In this document: positions 18,084 through 27,583 of the stretch, piece by piece | Layout of the letters: each line of letters starts with the position of its first letter | Numbering within the stretch: position 1 is the stretch's first letter | NCBI GenBank assembly: GCA_009787835.1 | Contig: WQSN01000014.1 | Location: 1-55,353 of the forward strand | From: Treponema sp. | GTDB taxonomy: Bacteria; Spirochaetota; Spirochaetia; Treponematales; Breznakiellaceae | Length of the DNA stretch: 55,353 bases | Direction of reading: 5' to 3' | The notes under the pieces: model-generated | What the model was told of the DNA's origin: nothing | Database searches by the model: none | Seen by the model: the letters and a program-made list of their open reading frames with translations, nothing else | Program-made: the position numbers and the translations under genes

Positions 18084-18799
18084 TATTTCGCTCCCTGCGC
18101 GGCAATGCCCGCGTTTTCATTTGCAGATGACGTTCTTTCTGATTTGCCGGAAGTACAGACAAACCTGGACGGGCAGGCGCTGCAGCTAAAATCTTCTTTC
18201 TTAATTGCCTTTCCCTTTGATACCTTGTTTATTATTGCTATTATAAGACCGAACGCGACAAAGCCTCCAGGCGCGAGGGAGAAAGCTTCTATGCTGTTGT
18301 CAGATAACACCGGAATTTTTAGACCGAACCATGTCCCTGACCCAAGAATTTCCCGCATTGAGGCGATAAGAACAAGGGCAAGAGTGAAGCCCGCTCCCAT
18401 GCCTATCGCGTCCACAGCGGAATCCAGAACCTTGTTTTTATTTGCGAACATTTCTGCGCGTGCGAAAACAATGCAATTTACCGCGATAAGGGGGAGGAAT
18501 ATCCCAAGCGCCTGATACAGGCCGTATGCGTACGCTTCAACTGCCATCTGAACGATGGTTGTAAAACCGGCGATTAAAACAATGTAACATGGGATGCGCA
18601 CTTTATCGGGGATGCTCCTGCGTAAAAGAGAAATCGCGATATTGGATCCCAAAAGGACAAATGTTGTTGCGAGTCCCATTCCAACCGCGTTTTCAGCCTG
18701 CGTAGAGACTGCCAGCGCTGGGCATATACCAAGTATAAGAACCAAAACAGGATTTTCCCTGATGATCCCGTTTAAAAGAATATTTGTTTTTTTTCCCAT
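18083..18799 (-). CDS. rnfE: Rnf complex membrane subunit RnfE with Cys-containing tail
   Basis: A 238-residue homologue of RnfA with about six helices. Segments ENPVLVLILGICPALAVS and GIFLPLIAVNCIVFAR carry the Cys residues expected in the RnfA/RnfE pair. After the last helix there is a hydrophilic extension of about 40 residues with CSACPSRFVC, three cysteines with the look of a metal or Fe-S ligand set. Many RnfE proteins are near 200-230 residues, so the tail is a variable feature. It sits between rnfG and rnfA with one-base overlaps. Confidence 0.94.
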   Translation of the reverse strand: MGKKTNILLNGIIRENPVLVLILGICPALAVSTQAENAVGMGLATTFVLLGSNIAISLLRRSIPDKVRIPCYIVLIAGFTTIVQMAVEAYAYGLYQALGIFLPLIAVNCIVFARAEMFANKNKVLDSAVDAIGMGAGFTLALVLIASMREILGSGTWFGLKIPVLSDNSIEAFSLAPGGFVAFGLIIAIINKVSKGKAIKKEDFSCSACPSRFVCTSGKSERTSSANENAGIAAQGAK

Positions 18800-19341
18800 T
18801 ACTGCCTCCTTGCAAGCTCAAAAGCTTCAAACGCATCCCGGACGCCGCTCTTGTATGCGTTAGACGAAATTGTGGCTCCGGTGACCGCGATTACGCCGTC
18901 CAGGTTTTTATCTTTTCCTGTGTACCTGCCCTGATGATTGGGATTGGCTGGATTTGAATCGGCGGGTGCGAATACAGGATCTGTCATGCCTTTTGTTTCC
19001 GTATGGGAGAGAACCGCTGTTTTAATCACTTTACCTTCATTATTAATGCCGCAGATCATGCTGATGTTGCCGCCGTAACCCGGAACAGTAATCATAAAAA
19101 TGTAGCCTGTGTTATTGGTCGCCCTGTAAACGTCAGTAATTGTTCTTGGCAGGTCTTCAATATTTAATAATTCAAATCCGTCCGCCTGAGGTATAATTTC
19201 CTTTCTTGCTGCGGCTGCGCGTTCGGCTGCGGATGCTTCAATTACAGGAGCTGTAAAATTATTAACGACAGCTAACGCTCCTGAGACAAAAAGGCAAATC
19301 AGCGATAATACAAGTATGGGTAGTATAAAATCTTTTTTCAT
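18799..19341 (-). CDS. rnfG: Rnf complex FMN-binding subunit RnfG
   Basis: A 180-residue protein with one N-terminal membrane helix and a periplasmic FMN-binding domain. The flavin is normally attached by phosphoester to the last Thr of an S/T-G-A-T motif; here this is VTGATISSNA, Thr157. In the usual flavin-transferase signature D-x-x-S/T-G-A-T the Asp is conserved, but here that position is Ile (I-A-V-T-G-A-T). It overlaps rnfD by four bases and rnfE by one. Confidence 0.93.
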   Translation of the reverse strand: MKKDFILPILVLSLICLFVSGALAVVNNFTAPVIEASAAERAAAARKEIIPQADGFELLNIEDLPRTITDVYRATNNTGYIFMITVPGYGGNISMICGINNEGKVIKTAVLSHTETKGMTDPVFAPADSNPANPNHQGRYTGKDKNLDGVIAVTGATISSNAYKSGVRDAFEAFELARRQ

Positions 19342-20285
19342 TTTTTATATCTCCCGCCAAGCGCCCTATTATAGGAAATTTTGTTAATGTACGGAACCAG
19401 CATGTTCATAAAAAGGATCGCGAATGATACGCCTTCGGGATAACTTCCGAAAAGACGGATTAAAACAGTAATTATGCCGCAGCCGGCGCCGAATATGGCG
19501 CGTCCAAGTTCCGTTTGCGGGCTTGTAACATAATCTGTCGCGCAGAATACCGCTCCCAAAAAAAGACCGCCTGATAAAATGTGATAGACGCCGAAATCAA
19601 GACCGCCGGCCATTGTTGTTAATAAAAAAACTGTCGCGATAAATGTCACGGGAATTACCGGCGTTATAACGCGGCGGATAAAAAGGTATGCAAGACCGGC
19701 CAAAAGCGCAAGCTCGCTTGTTTCTCCTATGCAGCCTCCGTGTACGCCGAGAAATAGATTCATTTTTGACGGCAGCGAGTATGCTTCATTTCTGAACATG
19801 TGCAAAAGATCAGAAAGCGGCGTCGCTGCGGTTATGACATCAAAAGGCGCTACCCATGTTGTCATCGTTATGGGAAACGCCAGGAACATTACAACACGTG
19901 CAGTTACCGCAGGATTGGCGAAATTTTTTCCCAGTCCTCCGAAAAGCTGTTTGACAAAAACTATCGCGATAAAGCTTCCCAATACCGCCTGCCAGAGCGG
20001 AATCGAAGGAGGCAGATTATAAGCCAGAATAACGCCCGTCAGGGCGGCGGAAAAATCGCCGATAGTATTTTTTCTTTTAACTATTTTCTCAAAACCCCAT
20101 TCAAAAAAAACACAGGACGCGGCGCAGACGCCTGTGACAAGAGCCGCCCGCGCGCCGAATACCCAGATTGCTGCGATTAAAGCGGGACAGAGCGCTATTA
20201 TAACATCCAGCATTATTTTGTTGGTTGTCAATTTATCGCGGATGTGGGGAGCGGGCGTTACAATCATTTTGGAAGATGAATCCAT
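19338..20285 (-). CDS. rnfD: Rnf complex membrane subunit RnfD
   Basis: A 315-residue polytopic protein, normal for RnfD. It binds a covalent FMN on a Thr in the signature D-x-x-S/T-G-A-T; here the sequence is DVITAATPL, Thr155, with Ala in place of Gly. Other family features are PAPHIRDKLTTNKIM at the N-terminus, GKNFANPAVTAR and FCATDYVTSP. It follows rnfC with a one-base overlap. Confidence 0.94.
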   Translation of the reverse strand: MDSSSKMIVTPAPHIRDKLTTNKIMLDVIIALCPALIAAIWVFGARAALVTGVCAASCVFFEWGFEKIVKRKNTIGDFSAALTGVILAYNLPPSIPLWQAVLGSFIAIVFVKQLFGGLGKNFANPAVTARVVMFLAFPITMTTWVAPFDVITAATPLSDLLHMFRNEAYSLPSKMNLFLGVHGGCIGETSELALLAGLAYLFIRRVITPVIPVTFIATVFLLTTMAGGLDFGVYHILSGGLFLGAVFCATDYVTSPQTELGRAIFGAGCGIITVLIRLFGSYPEGVSFAILFMNMLVPYINKISYNRALGGRYKK

Positions 20286-21637
20286 TATTTCGCCTCCTTT
20301 TTTTCCTGCGAAACAGAGGATGCTTTTTTAGCCGCCTTCTGGGCCTGTTCGTACTCCCATAACATGTTTTTCGCCAGAGGCATTACCTGTGTGAGCGGTC
20401 TTTTCGCAGGGCAGGTATACGCGCAGCTTGCGCATTCTGTACACATGTTTACCTTGTATTTTTTCAGCAGTTCAGGTTTTTTCAGTTCAAAAGCGTTTTC
20501 AAAATACGGCGGCATCAGATGCATCGGGCACTTGAATAAACAGCGGCCGCATTTAATGCATGGCGTGGGCTGCGGCGGAGATGCATCCTTTGCAGATAAC
20601 GCCAGCACCGCGTTTGTAATTTTTACAATCGGAATGTCCTGATTAGGAATTGCCACTCCCATCATCGGACCGCCCAAAGTAATTTTTTTCACATCGTCCT
20701 TTAAACCGCCGCAAAAATCAAATATGTTCCGGACAGGAGTGCCAATCGGAGCGATAACATTTTTTGGGTTTTTTACTGCGGAGCCGTCTACCGTTACGCA
20801 CTTTGTTACAAGAGGTTTTCCTGTTTTTATGTATTTGGCGAAGGTAGCGACGGTTGTGCAGTTCACGACTATGCACCCGACATCGGGCAGACGTCCGCCT
20901 TCGGGTACAACCCGTCCTGTGACATTATACACAAGCACTTTTCTTTCGCCCTGTGGGTAAAGGGACGGAAGTACGCGGACAGAAACACCTTCCCTGCCTT
21001 CACATAACTTTTGAAATTTTTTAATGGGTTCAGGCTTGTTTTTTTCGATGCATATAATTATATTTTTGGGTTTTAGGAATTCCTTCATCAGCCTGACGCC
21101 TTCCCAGACATATTCAGTTTCATCCAGCATTGTTCTGGAATCGGAAGTGATAAACGGTTCGCACTCAGCGCCGTTTATCAGAATATAATCGAGTATTACA
21201 TTGTCTTTTAGAGTGAACTTGGGCGCTGTAGGATAACCTGCGCCTCCAAGGCCGACTGCGCCTGAGTTTCTGACCGCTTCCAGGAATTCAGAAGTGTTTG
21301 TAACATTTACGGGCGCCATGCCTTCCCAGGGCGTTTGATTGCCGTCTGAAGTAATAATGATTGTAACAGTTTTTTCTCCTGTTATACTGTCCATTGTTTC
21401 AATGCTTTTTACCTTTCCTGATACGCTCGCGTGAACAGGCGCTGAAACAAACCCTGAAGCTTCGCCGATAATCTGCCCGACTTTTACATAATCACCGACA
21501 TTAACAACAGGATTGGCGGGCGTGCCCGAGTGCATGGACATAGGCAGCTTTACTTCCGCAGGTATTGGTAAAATCTCCGGTACGCACATAGCCGTATTTT
21601 TATGGTGCGGCGCTCTTACACGCCCCAATTTATTCAT
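20285..21637 (-). CDS. rnfC: Rnf complex NADH/FMN subunit RnfC
   Basis: A 450-residue peripheral subunit that exchanges electrons with NAD. The N-terminal region has a sandwich-hybrid domain (VNVGDYVKVGQIIGEA); GLGGAGYPTAPK (about 130) starts the Nqo1/FMN-NADH fold; two [4Fe-4S] sets follow near 365-420: CIKCGRCLFKCP and CTECASCAYTCP. The start is the ATG at 21637, where the RnfC family sequence begins, with AGGAG 12 bases upstream. The frame stays open a further 70 codons upstream, but that part is the structured leader. It is the first gene of the operon. Confidence 0.94.
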   Translation of the reverse strand: MNKLGRVRAPHHKNTAMCVPEILPIPAEVKLPMSMHSGTPANPVVNVGDYVKVGQIIGEASGFVSAPVHASVSGKVKSIETMDSITGEKTVTIIITSDGNQTPWEGMAPVNVTNTSEFLEAVRNSGAVGLGGAGYPTAPKFTLKDNVILDYILINGAECEPFITSDSRTMLDETEYVWEGVRLMKEFLKPKNIIICIEKNKPEPIKKFQKLCEGREGVSVRVLPSLYPQGERKVLVYNVTGRVVPEGGRLPDVGCIVVNCTTVATFAKYIKTGKPLVTKCVTVDGSAVKNPKNVIAPIGTPVRNIFDFCGGLKDDVKKITLGGPMMGVAIPNQDIPIVKITNAVLALSAKDASPPQPTPCIKCGRCLFKCPMHLMPPYFENAFELKKPELLKKYKVNMCTECASCAYTCPAKRPLTQVMPLAKNMLWEYEQAQKAAKKASSVSQEKKEAK

Positions 21638-21659
21638 GGTTTTGAAGTTCTCCTTTCTT

Positions 21660-21713
21660 AAAAAAACGCATTTTCGCAGCCTGCAAACCAAAGGTTTGAA
21701 GGCGGGAAAATGC
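21660..21713 (-). terminator. Terminator-like hairpin in the rnfC leader (possible attenuator)
   Basis: On the minus strand a long hairpin (21713-21668) has an 8-bp outer stem GCATTTTC/GAAAATGC, an inner 4-bp stem GCCT/AGGC and a 6-bp apical stem CAAACC/GGTTTG with a 3-base loop. It is followed by G and seven T (21666-21660), the form of an intrinsic terminator. It lies after the promoter and before the rnfC ribosome site, so it could make rnf expression conditional. Confidence 0.6.
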
Positions 21714-21719
21714 AAAGTT

Positions 21720-21748
21720 TGTCCGCAAAGTAACCGACTTTGTGGACA
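21720..21748 (-). other. 5' leader hairpin of the rnf operon
   Basis: A stem TGTCC-A-CAAAGT / ACTTTG-C-GGACA (11 pairs and one A/C mismatch, 5-base loop) starts within a few bases of the predicted transcription start. The ACTTTG arm has a second copy a few bases further on at the base of the terminator-like hairpin, so the CAAAGT arm could pair with either. Confidence 0.55.
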
Positions 21749-21755
21749 GACAATA

Positions 21756-21764
21756 ATTATACCA
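21756..21764 (-). promoter_or_regulatory. Extended -10 promoter of the rnf operon
   Basis: TGGTATAAT on the minus strand (21764-21756) is a perfect -10 with the TGn extension. No convincing -35 is visible 17 bases upstream, as is common for extended -10 promoters. The leader to the rnfC ATG is about 112 bases. Confidence 0.6.
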
Positions 21765-21876
21765 GATATATTAAATGTATAACAGGAGGAACAGGGAGAG
21801 ACAGGGCATTGCCGTTCGTTTTTGTTAACGGTTTTCCATGCAGACAATTAGTACATGGACTCAAATTTTATTTTTC

Positions 21877-21906
21877 TTGACAACTAAAAAAAAACAAGTG
21901 TATCAT
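21877..21906 (+). promoter_or_regulatory. Promoter of the glycan-uptake operon
   Basis: TTGACA (21877-21882) and TATCAT (21901-21906) are 18 bases apart. The leader is about 45 bases, ending with an AAGGAG ribosome site (21947-21952) before the ATG at 21959. Confidence 0.6.
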
Positions 21907-21958
21907 TTATATAAAATTATTTAACTTTTTACAGTTTTATACTAACAAGGAGTAAAGA

Positions 21959-23584
21959 ATGAAACAAATTTCCAGTAAAATGTACATCGCCTTTTTTCTG
22001 GCTGTTGTACTGATTTTTGCGGGTTTATCATCCTGTAAAAAAGCGGGTTCAGCGGCTTCATTGTCCACAAATGATGTAGCGGCGGAATTGACCCTGATGA
22101 TGTGGTCAGGTAATGATGTTTTCTACAGGGATCTTGGCAATCAGAACCTTACCCCTGATGATCTGTTATCCCAGAATGTTGCCGCGGCTTACGCTACAGC
22201 GAAAGAATTTAAGAAGCTTTACCCCAATGTAAAAATCAATATTTTCGCGAAATCAGGCGATCCTGATGATGATAATGGCTCATGGGAACAGCATCGCGAG
22301 AACTTCCGCATGGAATACGGTATTTATCCCGATATTTACGCGGCCATGGACATGATTGGAGACATTCAGAGAGGGTTAATCGCCGATCTGTCAATTTTCG
22401 CCGATGATCCGATGTACAAGAGCTTTAATCCGCAAGTTATGGGTATTATGAATGTTGAAGGCCGTCAATTCGGACTTCCGCAATACCTTCTGCCCTGGGG
22501 TATATTTATAAATAAATCGCTGGCGGAGGCGAATAATATTGATGTACCTGATCCTGACTGGAATATCGCCGAGTTTACCCGGTTTGTTGCTCATTCAAGA
22601 GCGAATGAATATTATGGGATAATGGGCGATTACGCCGTAGACGGTTATCTGATAACAACCGGTACGCGTGATTTTACATATCAGCTTATTAACAGAAAAC
22701 CCGGCGAGCCTTTTGTCAACATAAATTCCGACGCAGTCCGAAATTTATTACGTTACTATAGTCAGTGGACAAATCACGCTATATGGCCCAACAATGATCA
22801 GGGCAGGGTTGCCACTGAATTTATGGATGAGAACTGGTGGTGGAGTTACAAATTCTTCCTGGAAGGTAAACTGCTTGTAAACACAGGCGATCCCTGGATG
22901 ATGGGAGATGCCGCTCATCCAAATCCCAATCACTGGGGCGCTATTAGGGCTTCCGACTGGGATATTTATCCGCGGCCGTCTACAGATTATGTCGGCAACA
23001 ATGTAGGTATCGTACTTGACCCGTTTGTAATCCGCAACTATGCAATGGATGACGGTAATCCCGCTCTTTCCAATGAAGAAAAGGCAAAACTTACGATAGC
23101 CTGGGAATTCGCGAAATTCTGGTGCGGCGACTCACGCGCGTGGGAAGCCCGTGCAAGGCAGCAGTTCCTTGACGGTGAAACCTACAAGTCCTGTCTTAAC
23201 GATTCATTCCCAATGGTTACAGGTCCGGAATTTCAGCGTCAGATGGATATCTGGTATATCCCGGAAATTCACCAGAGATTTAAGGACAGGAACAAAATGC
23301 CCGGTTTCCATAAAGTGCTTGAATTATGGGAAAGCGGTCAGTTCTGGGATATTTCCGATAAAGCGTACCCCTGGTTTTATAATTTTGAAGGAACCCGAAG
23401 GGAGATTGCCTATGAATGGCTGAACGCCTATAGTGCAGATGTGACAGGAGCTGAAAGATTTGCGCCTAACTGGCTTGACCAGGTGTATGCCCGTCTTCCC
23501 GCGTGGAACACTGCGATGAATCAACGATGGGAAACAGAAATACAGATATTACAGGCAGGTCTGAACAGGTATTATCCAAAATAA
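21959..23584 (+). CDS. Extracellular solute-binding lipoprotein (sugar ABC importer)
   Basis: A 541-residue lipoprotein with signal peptide and lipobox LSSC (Cys26), followed by a family 1-type sugar-binding domain (AAELTLMMWSGND, QFGLPQYLLPWGIFINKSLAEA, DPFVIRNYAM). It is rich in Trp and Tyr, as expected for a carbohydrate site, and is longer than the usual 420-450 residues. It should capture an oligosaccharide in the periplasm for the permeases encoded downstream. A strong ribosome site precedes the ATG. It is separated from the next gene by a 150-bp palindromic element. Confidence 0.88.
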   Translation: MKQISSKMYIAFFLAVVLIFAGLSSCKKAGSAASLSTNDVAAELTLMMWSGNDVFYRDLGNQNLTPDDLLSQNVAAAYATAKEFKKLYPNVKINIFAKSGDPDDDNGSWEQHRENFRMEYGIYPDIYAAMDMIGDIQRGLIADLSIFADDPMYKSFNPQVMGIMNVEGRQFGLPQYLLPWGIFINKSLAEANNIDVPDPDWNIAEFTRFVAHSRANEYYGIMGDYAVDGYLITTGTRDFTYQLINRKPGEPFVNINSDAVRNLLRYYSQWTNHAIWPNNDQGRVATEFMDENWWWSYKFFLEGKLLVNTGDPWMMGDAAHPNPNHWGAIRASDWDIYPRPSTDYVGNNVGIVLDPFVIRNYAMDDGNPALSNEEKAKLTIAWEFAKFWCGDSRAWEARARQQFLDGETYKSCLNDSFPMVTGPEFQRQMDIWYIPEIHQRFKDRNKMPGFHKVLELWESGQFWDISDKAYPWFYNFEGTRREIAYEWLNAYSADVTGAERFAPNWLDQVYARLPAWNTAMNQRWETEIQILQAGLNRYYPK

Positions 23585-23595
23585 CTTGTAAACGC

Positions 23596-23714
23596 AAAAC
23601 ACGGATTGGCATGGATTAAACAGATCAGCACGGATTTTAATCTGTGTTAATCAGGGCAGAACATTTACCGGGCGGTAAAGATTCTCAATAATCCGCGCAA
23701 ATCCGTGTTGTTTT
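23596..23714. repeat. Palindromic extragenic element with cloverleaf-like folding
   Basis: The whole intergenic space is built of inverted repeats. Outer arms AAAACACGGATT (23596-23607) and AATCCGTGTTGTTTT (23700-23714) pair with one bulge; an inner arm GATTAAACAGAT (23614-23625) pairs with ATCTGTGTTAATC (23640-23652); a third stem TTTACC/GGTAAA sits at 23664-23679. The words GCACGGATT and AATCCGTG resemble dispersed extragenic repeats in many genomes. A copy-number search would decide whether it is dispersed here. Confidence 0.6.
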
Positions 23715-23734
23715 ATAAACATTAAAGGCAGGGC

Positions 23735-26671
23735 GTGGTGTCGAGGTTAAATATTATTGTCCTGATTGCAGTTGTATGCGTTATTACAGGCGGCGTTTTA
23801 TTTTTTCTGTTTGGATCAGAAAAGGTAGGAACTAATCCTGTCAGCCGATCTGAATCTGACGCCGCTTACGCCCTTCTGCGAAATTCCTTAAAAAACCAGC
23901 GTTATACATATATAGATTTTTTAACTGACAATAAACCTGAAATAAAAACTAAAAATGAAGTAACAGCGGAAAACAGTTCTTTTCTGAACGGAAACGATAA
24001 TATTGAATTCAACATAAATATTCCCGAAGACGGCTTGTATTACTTTTCACTTGTTTATGATCTTGTAAGCGGCGGTTTCACTGATGTAACCATTTCACTT
24101 AAAGTTAACGGTGAAACGCAGTATTCGGAAGCCAATAATATTATTTTGCCTGTTTTCTGGGAAGATGAATCCAAAATATACCCTGTTGATAAATACGGCG
24201 ATGAGTCGGTTCCCATGCAGAGGCAAAAAAAAGGGCCGCATACGGTTTCTCTTTTTGATACCGGTTACACTTCTGATTTACCGCTGAATTTCATTCTGCG
24301 TCAGGGTGAAAATAAAGTTGAAATAAGGAATGAAACATCCCAAAATATCTGGCTTGGTGACTTAACCGTGTATTCCCGCAGGGAGCCGCCGCCGTATACA
24401 GCGCCTGATGCAGCGGCAGTGCGGGAATTTATTGATATTAACGCAGTAAGTTATGTGATGAAAAATTCACCTCACGTTTCAAATGCTGCGAATTCCAGCC
24501 CCCATATCGCGCCTTATGATCCTGTTAACAGAAAAATTAACACAATTAATTTTACGAGGGCGGGAAATGAGGTATTCTATGATTTTTACGCTCCGAAGGA
24601 CGGGTATTACGCTGTTACATTCCATTCAAGATCAGCTTCGCAGGATTTCGCGTCTTTTATCAGCGTGAAAATAAACGGGGAGATTCCTTTCGCGCAGGCC
24701 GCGTCCTATCCATTGTCTCCCAATATGAATGTATGGCGCAACCAGACCATGACAGACGAAAAAGGAGAGCCGTATTTATTTTATTTATCGCAGGGGAATA
24801 ATACAATTTCCGTAAGAACTGAAATTTCGCCTATCGCCCGCCAGCTTCGCGGTTTGCGGCTTTTAATCGATCATATAAATCAGTTCGCGATTGAGGTAAG
24901 GAAAGTAACAGGAAAAGACATAGACAAAAACCGTACATGGCGTCTTACGCATTTTATTCCGGAGACAGAAGCGTATTTAAACGCCTATAATGTCATTTTC
25001 CGCGACATTATCCACGAGCTTTCAAAATACAGCCCGAAAGGAACCGATTCTTCTGTTGCATCTCCGATGGTGCAGGCGCTTGCGTTCCTGGAAAGGCTTC
25101 AGGAAAAACCTGACGAGCTTCCGTTATACGCTAAATCCTTAAGCGGCCATGATTCTTCGCGAGGCGCGGTGTACAGCGTTGTACAGAGCGCTTCTGTGCT
25201 GCAGCAGGCAGGCGCCGCTTTGGACGCGCTTTATATAATAGGTATAACATTAAATTCAATTTATCTCGGAAGCGCGGAAGGGCTGCCGAAAGAGAAAGCG
25301 AATATTTTTGCGGTCATTTCCGACGGATTAAAAAAACTGGCGTACAGTTATACTTCAGATAAATTCAAGGTGCGCAATGAAGAGGATGCGCTCAATATTT
25401 GGTACGCCGCATCCTATATGCAGGTAGACTTGCTGCAAAAACTAATAGATACGCGCTTTACGCCGCAAACCGGCATTAAGGTAAATCTTTCTGTAATGCC
25501 TGACGCCAATAAATTAATCATGGCAAGGGCTGCGGGGACAAATCCCGATATAGCGCTTGGGCTTGGCTCCTGGATGCCGTTTGATTTAGCGCTTCGCAAC
25601 GCGTTATATGATTTTACGCAGTTCAGTGACTTTTGGCAGTACATGGGGGATTATGTGCCGGGGGCGCTTACAAGTTATGTTTTAAATGAGGGAGTGTACG
25701 CGGTTCCTGAGACAATTACATTTGCAGCTACTGTCTACCGTGAAGATATTTTGGGTCAATTAAATATTCCGAAGCCCGACACATGGAATGATGTAACAGA
25801 GATGATGTCGGAACTGCAGCGCTTTGATATGAGTTTTTACATGCCGATTGCATCCGGTATCGGTTACAAATGGTTCTATCAGACATCTCCTTTGATTTAT
25901 CAGAATAACGGATCATTGTACAGAAGCGACGGTCTTGGAACCGCCATAAACGAATCCAGTTCCGTAAAGGCTTTAACCTTCCTTGGCGATTTATTTACAA
26001 CCTATGCGTTATCAGAACAGGTTCCGGTATTTTTTAACTCATTCCGTTTTTCGCAGACTCCCGTTGGAATTATCGACGCTGAAACATATATTCTTTTAAC
26101 GCACGGAGCGCCTGAACTTATGGGCCAATGGAATCTCGCTCCGTTCCCAGGTACTTTGCAGGATGACGGCAGCGTATCGCGCTGGTTTATCGGGAACGGG
26201 ACAGGCAGCGTTATATTTGAAAACTCAAGGCAGATACAGGCATGCTGGGAATTTATCAAGTGGTTTATCAGCGAACAGACGCAGACGGATTTCACATTTT
26301 CCCTTTATTCAAATTACAGGATTCTGCACATGTCGTCTAACATTAACGCTCTGAAAAATATGCCTGTCGAGGATAAGGATTTAAAAGTTGTTCTTGAGTC
26401 TGTGCGCTGGCTTCGCGATGTACCCAGAACTCCGGGACAATATCTGCTTGAAAGGAGTCTTTCCGATATATGGATTACCATGGTGTTTGACGGAACTCCT
26501 GCAAGAATCGCGATTGATCAAAAAGTTATAGAAATACAGCGTGAATTCAGAAAAAAAATGACGGAATTCGGCTATTTAAACGCGCACGGAGAACTTATCA
26601 AACCCTATGTTGTCCATGAGATTGACTGGATCATCACGCAGATGGAAAACGCGAAGCGTGAGGGTATTTAA
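23735..26671 (+). CDS. Exported two-part protein: beta-sandwich N-terminus and solute-binding C-terminus
   Basis: A 978-residue protein with an N-terminal membrane helix (about 3-26) and no lipobox, so probably anchored. Residues about 50-390 look like two carbohydrate-binding-type beta-sandwiches ([23 protein letters not shown]; the same pattern recurs in [16 protein letters not shown]). Residues about 390-540 are helical. Residues about 550-920 are a family 1 solute-binding domain ([47 protein letters not shown]). Two adjacent GTG codons at 23735 and 23738 are possible starts after AAAGG/GGCAGGG. It overlaps the next gene by one base. The fusion suggests surface capture linked directly to delivery; ligand unknown. 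Confidence 0.8.
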   Translation: MVSRLNIIVLIAVVCVITGGVLFFLFGSEKVGTNPVSRSESDAAYALLRNSLKNQRYTYIDFLTDNKPEIKTKNEVTAENSSFLNGNDNIEFNINIPEDGLYYFSLVYDLVSGGFTDVTISLKVNGETQYSEANNIILPVFWEDESKIYPVDKYGDESVPMQRQKKGPHTVSLFDTGYTSDLPLNFILRQGENKVEIRNETSQNIWLGDLTVYSRREPPPYTAPDAAAVREFIDINAVSYVMKNSPHVSNAANSSPHIAPYDPVNRKINTINFTRAGNEVFYDFYAPKDGYYAVTFHSRSASQDFASFISVKINGEIPFAQAASYPLSPNMNVWRNQTMTDEKGEPYLFYLSQGNNTISVRTEISPIARQLRGLRLLIDHINQFAIEVRKVTGKDIDKNRTWRLTHFIPETEAYLNAYNVIFRDIIHELSKYSPKGTDSSVASPMVQALAFLERLQEKPDELPLYAKSLSGHDSSRGAVYSVVQSASVLQQAGAALDALYIIGITLNSIYLGSAEGLPKEKANIFAVISDGLKKLAYSYTSDKFKVRNEEDALNIWYAASYMQVDLLQKLIDTRFTPQTGIKVNLSVMPDANKLIMARAAGTNPDIALGLGSWMPFDLALRNALYDFTQFSDFWQYMGDYVPGALTSYVLNEGVYAVPETITFAATVYREDILGQLNIPKPDTWNDVTEMMSELQRFDMSFYMPIASGIGYKWFYQTSPLIYQNNGSLYRSDGLGTAINESSSVKALTFLGDLFTTYALSEQVPVFFNSFRFSQTPVGIIDAETYILLTHGAPELMGQWNLAPFPGTLQDDGSVSRWFIGNGTGSVIFENSRQIQACWEFIKWFISEQTQTDFTFSLYSNYRILHMSSNINALKNMPVEDKDLKVVLESVRWLRDVPRTPGQYLLERSLSDIWITMVFDGTPARIAIDQKVIEIQREFRKKMTEFGYLNAHGELIKPYVVHEIDWIITQMENAKREGI

Positions 26672-27582
26672 TGCTGTTTAAAAGAAAATCTTCCATAACA
26701 GCGCTGGATGGCCTTCATGCTTTCGCGATGCTGCTGCCTTATGGGCTTCTGTTTTCATTGTTTATCGCGATACCGATTGCGCTTGCAATATATCTTTCAT
26801 TTACATATTTTGATTTGGTGCAGTCGCCTGTTTTCGCGGGGCTGCATAATTATGTCGCGTTACTTACGCAGGACTCAATTTTTTTTCAGAAAGTTTTGCC
26901 TAACACCATTTACTTCGCGCTCATTGTGGGTCCTGGCGGTTATGTTATTTCATTCATCATGGCATGGATGCTCGCCCAGATACAGAGAATTCCCCGGACA
27001 ATTCTGGCTCTCCTTTTGTACATGCCGTCTCTGGCGGGAGGCGTTTTTGTCAGCGTGGTATGGCGCACAATATTTTCCGGTAACCAGTCAGGTTATATAA
27101 ACGCGATATTGCTGCGATGGAATTTAATTGAAACTCCTGTACAGTTTTTATTGTCGCCCGATTATCTGTTAAGTGTAATGATTATAGTGTCTCTGTGGAG
27201 CGCAATGGGAATTGGATTTTTGGCAATGCTTGCAGGTATTTTAAACATTAATGAAGAGCTGTACGAAGCCGCATACATCGACGGGCTTAAAAACCGTTTT
27301 CAGGAAATTATTTATATAACAATACCTTCCATGAAACCCCAGATGCTTTTTGGAGCTGTAATGGCAATTGTAGGCGCGTTTAATAACGGCGCTATAGGAG
27401 TCGCGCTTTCCGGTGTTAATCCAACGCCTGATTATTCCGGACAGTTAATAACCAATCATATAGACGATTACGGTTTCCTGCGCTATGAGATGGGATACGC
27501 GGCTGCCATATCAGTCGCTCTGTTATGTATGGCGTGGGTATTCTCGAAAATCGCCTACACATTCTTTGGGGAGAAGGATTGA
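26671..27582 (+). CDS. Sugar ABC transporter permease (MalF type), first pair
   Basis: A 303-residue inner-membrane protein with about six helices. The ATPase-contacting loop [21 protein letters not shown] (about 190-210) matches the EAA-x3-G-x9-I-x-LP signature. The ATG overlaps the preceding stop (TAATG). Paired with the next gene it would form the channel for the sugar delivered by the binding proteins. Confidence 0.92.
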   Translation: MLFKRKSSITALDGLHAFAMLLPYGLLFSLFIAIPIALAIYLSFTYFDLVQSPVFAGLHNYVALLTQDSIFFQKVLPNTIYFALIVGPGGYVISFIMAWMLAQIQRIPRTILALLLYMPSLAGGVFVSVVWRTIFSGNQSGYINAILLRWNLIETPVQFLLSPDYLLSVMIIVSLWSAMGIGFLAMLAGILNINEELYEAAYIDGLKNRFQEIIYITIPSMKPQMLFGAVMAIVGAFNNGAIGVALSGVNPTPDYSGQLITNHIDDYGFLRYEMGYAAAISVALLCMAWVFSKIAYTFFGEKD

Positions 27583-27583
27583 T

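Noticed and set aside
21638..21847. Upstream extension of rnfC (70 codons)
   Set aside because: It covers the promoter and both leader hairpins, and RnfC family sequence begins at the ATG at 21637.
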